Source: a virus
Length of the DNA: 28,844 nt
Strand: one strand, 5' to 3'
Virus record (IMG/VR): IMGVR_UViG_3300010885_036040
Span: 1-28,844 of that record
Below, one piece after another: positions 26,501-28,844 of the stretch. A program made the position numbers and the translations under genes. A model generated the notes under the pieces. The model saw only the letters and a program-made list of their open reading frames with translations. It ran no database searches and was not told the DNA's origin. How positions within the stretch are numbered: the first letter of the stretch is position 1; every line of letters begins with the position of its first letter.

Positions 26501-27114
26501 AAAAAACTAGCGGTAGCATAACTAGGATATCCGGCCGCGATAGCTGCGGTATGTAGGGCTTCTATAAATCCATTGATGCTGTAAGGTTCAATGACATCAA
26601 ATTTAATATTCAATGGTTGAGTAGTCCCACCTTCTGCGGTGAACGCCATAACAGTTTCTATTTCAACGTGATCAATAAACATGTCAAATCGACCAGGACT
26701 TCGTTCATTAAATCCTTGAATAATACTGATATTATTATTAGATACGTCAACATTGTTTTGAGCAGCACTTTGTACTTTGCGATCTCGAGGATCAGCATCA
26801 TCATTACGTTGAGACAGTCGTAGATCTTGTTCAGTTGGACCGGTGCCCGACATTATAGAGGCACCTTTGCCTCCAGACTTCAGTATAACTAAACTTAGCT
26901 CACTGTCCCTATATTTTTTAGGATCATTGGCCTGATCTGTACTAAGTGCAGACAATGTAAAATTGTAAGTATATGATCTGTATTTGTTTAATACATTTTG
27001 CTTGCCCGATGTTTCATAAGTCTGTTTTAGATCGGCATCTTTTTTTGGCTCGTTAGTTGTTTTAGTACTTTCAGGGTCACTGGTTTTTCTTTCTACGACA
27101 GGATTTCCAGGCAT
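23581..27114 (-). CDS. Large baseplate hub-type structural protein
   Basis: An 1177-residue protein. The first ~45 residues are polar and charged. NVLNKYRSYTYNFTLSALS at about 41-59 opens a folded region that continues through VIEPYSINGFIEALHTAAI and FTGMTVEVTERGTKY to about residue 300. Charged Lys/Ser/Pro linkers (about 300-395 and 555-600) flank further folded segments, including FRNPIDIKPDGMMYFDANRV and VYMVQTVRSTFKDGIFKQLL near 675-720, which resemble the hub and late-control (gpD/gp27-like) fold. From about 780 to 985 the chain is Ala/Gly/Leu/Ser-rich low complexity, followed by a Pro/Leu-rich tail ending in GMPPLPGKGTG. It sits directly upstream of gp5, where a gp27-like partner is expected, and starts with GGGAG 8 bases before the ATG. 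The hub assignment is inference; a tape- or hub-associated role is the alternative. Confidence 0.62.
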   Translation of the reverse strand: MPGNPVVERKTSDPESTKTTNEPKKDADLKQTYETSGKQNVLNKYRSYTYNFTLSALSTDQANDPKKYRDSELSLVILKSGGKGASIMSGTGPTEQDLRLSQRNDDADPRDRKVQSAAQNNVDVSNNNISIIQGFNERSPGRFDMFIDHVEIETVMAFTAEGGTTQPLNIKFDVIEPYSINGFIEALHTAAIAAGYPSYATASFLLKMDFVGYPDDVNLPEPEIVKNSSRYFVFTFTGMTVEVTERGTKYACTAIPFADKAFGQAGILKKPIKMTGEDVGSILTSLMTGLTEQQKHSDDKSKQSTTNNTQYDKYFIKFKKLGPDKKWTDAPDGEIPKSKLIEIGKDNALYKMVDPGDTNKPNAYQADKASQPSPDKQAKSPESIKYNPKETVVQFPEGANIHEIISAVIRDSQYARNIIKNMGTKPGTPDDYGMVEYFSIRIEMENQKEVNPDTKKPYQNITYVVSPFKIHYTAIPNYESQKIDEKKLKKTTNREYDYIYTGKNVDVLQFRLNFNNLYFEAVPTAMGNKETPGTKTAAAPGNSPEIKSKSEAKKEGESTTPVPEPAKKTDYTATSVRPPSGYNAGQPLNDPYSVMARSMHEKIINSVSLLTGELEIIGDPFYLVTGGVGNYNPEVDDKGVTKDGEAAHNYGQVLITINFRNPIDIKPDGMMYFDANRVPFSGVYMVQTVRSTFKDGIFKQLLNVIRIPGQIIDQDLQPSDPKDAMILESNPLDLVVEDTTFAVPRGERLDASSVQEQFGRGIPIPGLPGSPVNAVSAIGGLGGNYKSLLSQSLGSFPSAGSLLAKSAQIGLPLPNDVATNIRLSSSGLADLSQYSLANAAKVVSTVKNLPGGLGLDNAKTLAGNLSLNALDKALNTFNKGSGIGQGATSLITSAADLALTGGTLSLLSGGPMASVAGSVMGKVVGLSGGKIGGIVGDASNKVGALLGSAADPSALAAKVGLDPSKLSGLGGKLQSKLLGSIGKFKTLPENVNLTQAADNGLVVDYIPPDKLANIPPTPPYATALPPYVDSAYLSEVVSKGGTKALANLYGVSSVEKISSNILPKELANTALSSIPAGQFNPLSKLRSVGNLTDIKSFAGKVLGANSQLSSLTGLPFIKDQNIVGSVAAKFGSATLGQSPLTKLVNNIGNPNAPPYTGSDAAIRSKLGMPPLPGKGTG

Positions 27115-27117
27115 GTG

Positions 27118-27417
27118 TTATACTCCCAACACTCTTTTAATTACAGATAATTTAGGAAGATAGATTTTTGTTCCTGCTGTCATATCATATACGGGATCTT
27201 TGAGAATGTCCTTATTACGCATAGCAAACACCCACCATAATCTAGTTTCTTGATAAAGATCATAGGCCAATAAATCAGGACGAAATTCGTAAGTGGAAAC
27301 TATTTCAAATAAAATATCATCATTTTGAATAGGAATATCCCTAAAGGTCATAACATCAAGATAACCATTAACTAGAGGAGTTTTATAATAAGGACTAAAC
27401 GAATTGTAATCAGACAT
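27118..27417 (-). CDS. gp53: Baseplate wedge protein gp53
   Basis: A 99-residue protein of the gp53 wedge family in the short form found in marine T4-like phages (T4 gp53 is 196 residues). Conserved elements are YYKTPLVNGYLDVMTFRDIP (about 10-29), FEIVSTYEFRPDLLAYDLYQ (about 37-56), TRLWWVFAMRN (about 58-68) and the LysM-like end MTAGTKIYLP (about 78-87). In T4, gp53 clamps neighbouring wedges together with gp6 and gp25, both encoded nearby here. The ATG overlaps the preceding stop by one base (TAATG), and AAAGGA 8 bases upstream lies within the last codons of that gene, indicating a translationally coupled operon. Confidence 0.9.
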   Translation of the reverse strand: MSDYNSFSPYYKTPLVNGYLDVMTFRDIPIQNDDILFEIVSTYEFRPDLLAYDLYQETRLWWVFAMRNKDILKDPVYDMTAGTKIYLPKLSVIKRVLGV

Positions 27418-28721
27418 TAGATAAATCCTTTCCCTTTAAATGCTCCATTAAGATACCCAGTAACAGAAAATTTCTGCATTTCTTCTCTGCTGTACATAGG
27501 TAAACAGGTAATAGCAATAGTAGACAGAGTTGGGACACTGGTCTTTTCAATGTCATTACCGATCCATGGCGTTGCTATGGTAAAGTAATCAACTGAATCA
27601 GGAAATTCAGCTCGATAACTGGTAATAGCTACTGGTACATTTTCCAACATCATAGCACCATATCCATCTAGCCTACACACAGGAGGAGGTGCACCACTGT
27701 CCGAATCCCCATTGTTAGCTCCTCCAGATCTCATTCTGATCAGTGCTCTTAACAAATGTATTGTGGCCAGATAGATTCTAGCATCTCTGGTATTTTGAAC
27801 TGAGAATTTTCCACTAATGGTGATAAGACTTGTGCTGCTACGCTGGTAAAAATTGATAGGAAAGTTGCTGTGCATAGGATTACTGGCTCCATAATCAGCT
27901 TTAGCTTCATAGCTGATTGTAGGAGTGTAAGGAAAAATTATACCACCAAATGATATCAAGGGTGCGGTCATGCTGTCGGGCTCTAGATATTTAGGAGGCA
28001 CACGCAGTTTAACTCTGAGATCTTTCCCCATTTTGCTACCCTGACGAGTAACGACAGTAATACTAGTAGGAGGAGGGGCAATTTTTTCGGCTCCGGCAGA
28101 CAATCCAGCTGCCTTTGCTCTAGCCATAGATTCATCTACAAAAGTTTCTGCATCTTTGAGAAGATTTTCAGCACGCTCGTCAACAACTTGCCCAGAAAGA
28201 TCTACAATACCTGCTGCTTCAATTTTAGCTGCTGAATCTAATTCAGACTGTGACGGGTTAGTAGTAGCAGCAACATCAGCTACTGATCGAGACGCAACAT
28301 TGGCTTCGGCTTCTTCTGACGAAGGAGGTGCCGGGTCTGGCTCTGACGCAGTTTGTGTAACTGCTGCATTAGAATCCTGAACCGGAGAAGTTTGAGCCTG
28401 AGGCGGAGCTTCTAATTCTGCCTGTAGGGTTTTTATTTCATTGAGATTGCCATTATATTCCTTGGCTACAGTTACAAATGCTTCTTGTTTAACATTATAA
28501 TCTTGTTGAAGAGCAGATATGTAATCTGCTTTGTTATTAAATTTTTGTCCATTTAGAAAGAATGTTCCACCTCCGCCTCTACTGGGACCACTCTTTGCAA
28601 ATTCCAATGCCTCATATGCTTCCGCTGCATCATTTTTTTTTGCAACAACGTCCGGGTATATGGCCTTGTTCCTAGCTGTTAAAGAATCGATACTCTGTTG
28701 TGTTTCTGCTGCGGTGGGCAT
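27417..28721 (-). CDS. Conserved baseplate/tail-tube-associated structural protein
   Basis: Read as 434 residues from the ATG at 28721. This start has AAGGAAAA in front with 5-8 bases of spacing; the frame is also open to an ATG at 28790, but that would overlap the divergent promoter. Residues about 1-90 are helical and charged (TAAETQQSIDSLTARNK; AAEAYEALEFA) and likely coiled coil. About 115-200 is a Pro/Ser/Ala/Glu-rich linker. The conserved domain starts at about 228 (GKDLRVKLRVPP) and holds PYTPTISYEAKADYG, STSLITISGKFSVQNTRDAR, LLRALIRMRSGG, APPPVCRLDGYGAMMLENVP and FPDSVDYFTIATPW. I recall the 'ISGxF...LRAxxxM...PPPxxxxxGYG' pattern from baseplate proteins of T4-like phages at the tube-baseplate interface (gp48/gp54 region), but cannot decide which. 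It is the first gene of the minus-strand operon. Confidence 0.68.
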   Translation of the reverse strand: MPTAAETQQSIDSLTARNKAIYPDVVAKKNDAAEAYEALEFAKSGPSRGGGGTFFLNGQKFNNKADYISALQQDYNVKQEAFVTVAKEYNGNLNEIKTLQAELEAPPQAQTSPVQDSNAAVTQTASEPDPAPPSSEEAEANVASRSVADVAATTNPSQSELDSAAKIEAAGIVDLSGQVVDERAENLLKDAETFVDESMARAKAAGLSAGAEKIAPPPTSITVVTRQGSKMGKDLRVKLRVPPKYLEPDSMTAPLISFGGIIFPYTPTISYEAKADYGASNPMHSNFPINFYQRSSTSLITISGKFSVQNTRDARIYLATIHLLRALIRMRSGGANNGDSDSGAPPPVCRLDGYGAMMLENVPVAITSYRAEFPDSVDYFTIATPWIGNDIEKTSVPTLSTIAITCLPMYSREEMQKFSVTGYLNGAFKGKGFI

Positions 28722-28740
28722 TTTTATTTTCCTTATATAA

Positions 28741-28748
28741 TATTTACC
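28741..28748 (-). promoter_or_regulatory. Degenerate late promoter candidate (GGTAAATA) for the baseplate operon
   Basis: The minus strand reads GGTAAATA, which keeps the TAAATA core of the T4 late promoter but misses its first two bases. It ends 19 bases before the ATG at 28721, leaving room for a start site and the AAGGAAAA ribosome site. It is the best candidate for driving the first gene of the minus-strand operon within this window. Confidence 0.4.
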
Positions 28749-28749
28749 A

Positions 28750-28757
28750 CATAAATA
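28750..28757 (+). promoter_or_regulatory. Possible late promoter (CATAAATA) facing the plus-strand gene
   Basis: The plus strand reads CATAAATA (7 of 8 to the T4 late consensus), 72 bases before the plus-strand ATG. It would give a leader of about 65 bases containing the sigma70-type promoter. It lies almost back to back with the minus-strand candidate at 28741-28748. Confidence 0.35.
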
Positions 28758-28776
28758 TAGTGCCATTTTAAAGCCT

Positions 28777-28805
28777 TTGACCTCTAACATTACAGATGTT
28801 ATAAT
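28777..28805 (+). promoter_or_regulatory. Sigma70-type promoter with extended -10 for the divergent gene
   Basis: The plus strand carries TTGACC (5 of 6 to the -35 consensus) at 28777-28782, a 17-base spacer, and a perfect TATAAT at 28800-28805. The spacer ends in TGT, giving the extended -10 TGnTATAAT. Transcription would start near 28812, just at the ribosome-binding site of the plus-strand gene, leaving a very short leader. This is the architecture of a strong host-type early phage promoter. Confidence 0.72.
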
Positions 28806-28812
28806 AATAGGT

Positions 28813-28820
28813 AAGGAAAA
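28813..28820 (+). promoter_or_regulatory. Ribosome-binding site of the right-edge plus-strand gene
   Basis: AAGGAAAA lies 9 bases before the ATG at 28830; the AAGGA core is 12 bases away. It is identical in sequence to the site before the divergent minus-strand gene, and it decides that a plus-strand gene begins here. Confidence 0.55.
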
Positions 28821-28829
28821 ACTATAACA

Positions 28830-28844
28830 ATGACCACACCCATA
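28830..28844 (+). CDS. Partial gene start on the plus strand, product unknown
   Basis: ATG ACC ACA CCC ATA, giving MTTPI before the right edge. A ribosome site and a strong sigma70-type promoter in the same orientation directly upstream support a real gene start. It is divergent from the late baseplate operon and possibly expressed early. Nothing can be said about the product. Confidence 0.5.

Larger units (their letters stand above)
28722..28829. other. Divergent intergenic control region
   Basis: The only intergenic stretch of notable length (108 bases). It separates the minus-strand baseplate operon from a gene starting on the plus strand. It holds a Shine-Dalgarno sequence for each gene (AAGGAAAA on the minus strand at 28727-28734 and on the plus strand at 28813-28820), a sigma70-type promoter for the plus gene, and TAAATA-core late motifs in both orientations. 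Confidence 0.7.

Noticed and set aside
25672-26521. Plus-strand open frames of 141 and 114 codons
   Set aside because: Both lie fully inside the well-supported minus-strand hub-type gene and show no recognisable motif or start signal.
23581-27114. Tape measure protein as identity of the 1177-residue gene
   Set aside because: The low-complexity tail is suggestive, but the folded N-terminal two thirds, the direct position before gp5, and the absence of long heptad-rich helices favour a hub protein.
28722-28790. N-terminal extension of the first minus-strand gene to an ATG at 28790
   Set aside because: The extra 23 residues (MLEVKGFKMALYLCGKYYIR...) lie in the divergent control region and would overlap the plus-strand promoter; the ATG at 28721 has a clear AAGGAAAA site.
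1-28844. Mobile elements, CRISPR arrays, tRNA genes, toxin-antitoxin or defence genes
   Set aside because: Nearly every base is covered by one continuous run of structural genes, and no repeat array, tRNA-like cloverleaf, transposase or integrase was seen.

Overview
The window is a densely packed, AT-rich block of late structural genes from a T4-like tailed phage (myovirus) or a contig of one. Ten reading frames on the minus strand, read from about 28.7 kb down to position 1, carry the recognisable T4 baseplate order: a tube/baseplate protein, gp53, a very large hub-type protein, the gp5 spike, gp25, gp6, a giant 3916-residue protein where T4 has gene 7, and then tail-fibre and adhesin-type proteins. 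Together with the marine-cyanophage-style motifs of gp5 and gp6, this suggests an aquatic myovirus distantly related to T4. The host cannot be read from this sequence. No bacterial housekeeping gene, tRNA, integrase, transposon or CRISPR array was seen.

Layout from right to left. At 28.72-28.84 kb a short divergent control region holds a strong sigma70-type promoter facing a plus-strand gene of which only five codons are visible, plus T4-late-type motifs facing both ways. At 27.4-28.7 kb lies a conserved baseplate/tube protein. At 27.1 kb is gp53, and at 23.6-27.1 kb a 1177-residue hub-type protein with a long Ala/Gly/Leu-rich tail. At 21.2-23.6 kb the gp5 spike has an OB fold, a beta-helix needle and a C-terminal GH19-like muramidase/chitinase domain. 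At 20.8-21.2 kb is gp25, and at 17.4-20.7 kb gp6. The giant structural protein at 5.6-17.4 kb occupies about 40% of the window. A glycine-rich adhesin (4.0-5.6 kb), a mosaic fibre/baseplate-periphery protein (1.5-4.0 kb) and a tail fibre (0.1-1.5 kb) follow, and the start of a further gene reaches the left edge.

These genes plausibly build one machine. gp5 and the hub protein form the central puncturing device. gp25, gp53 and gp6 form wedges. The giant protein probably links the wedges to the periphery and may itself bind surface glycans through carbohydrate-binding-like modules, a propeller-like repeat block and a Calx-beta domain. The distal genes supply fibres and adhesins. Spacing is minimal (1-base overlaps to 54-base gaps), so there is no gene-free stretch over 300 bases. 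Matches to the T4 late promoter TATAAATA sit in several of the few short gaps. All functional calls rest on motif recognition by eye; no searches were run.
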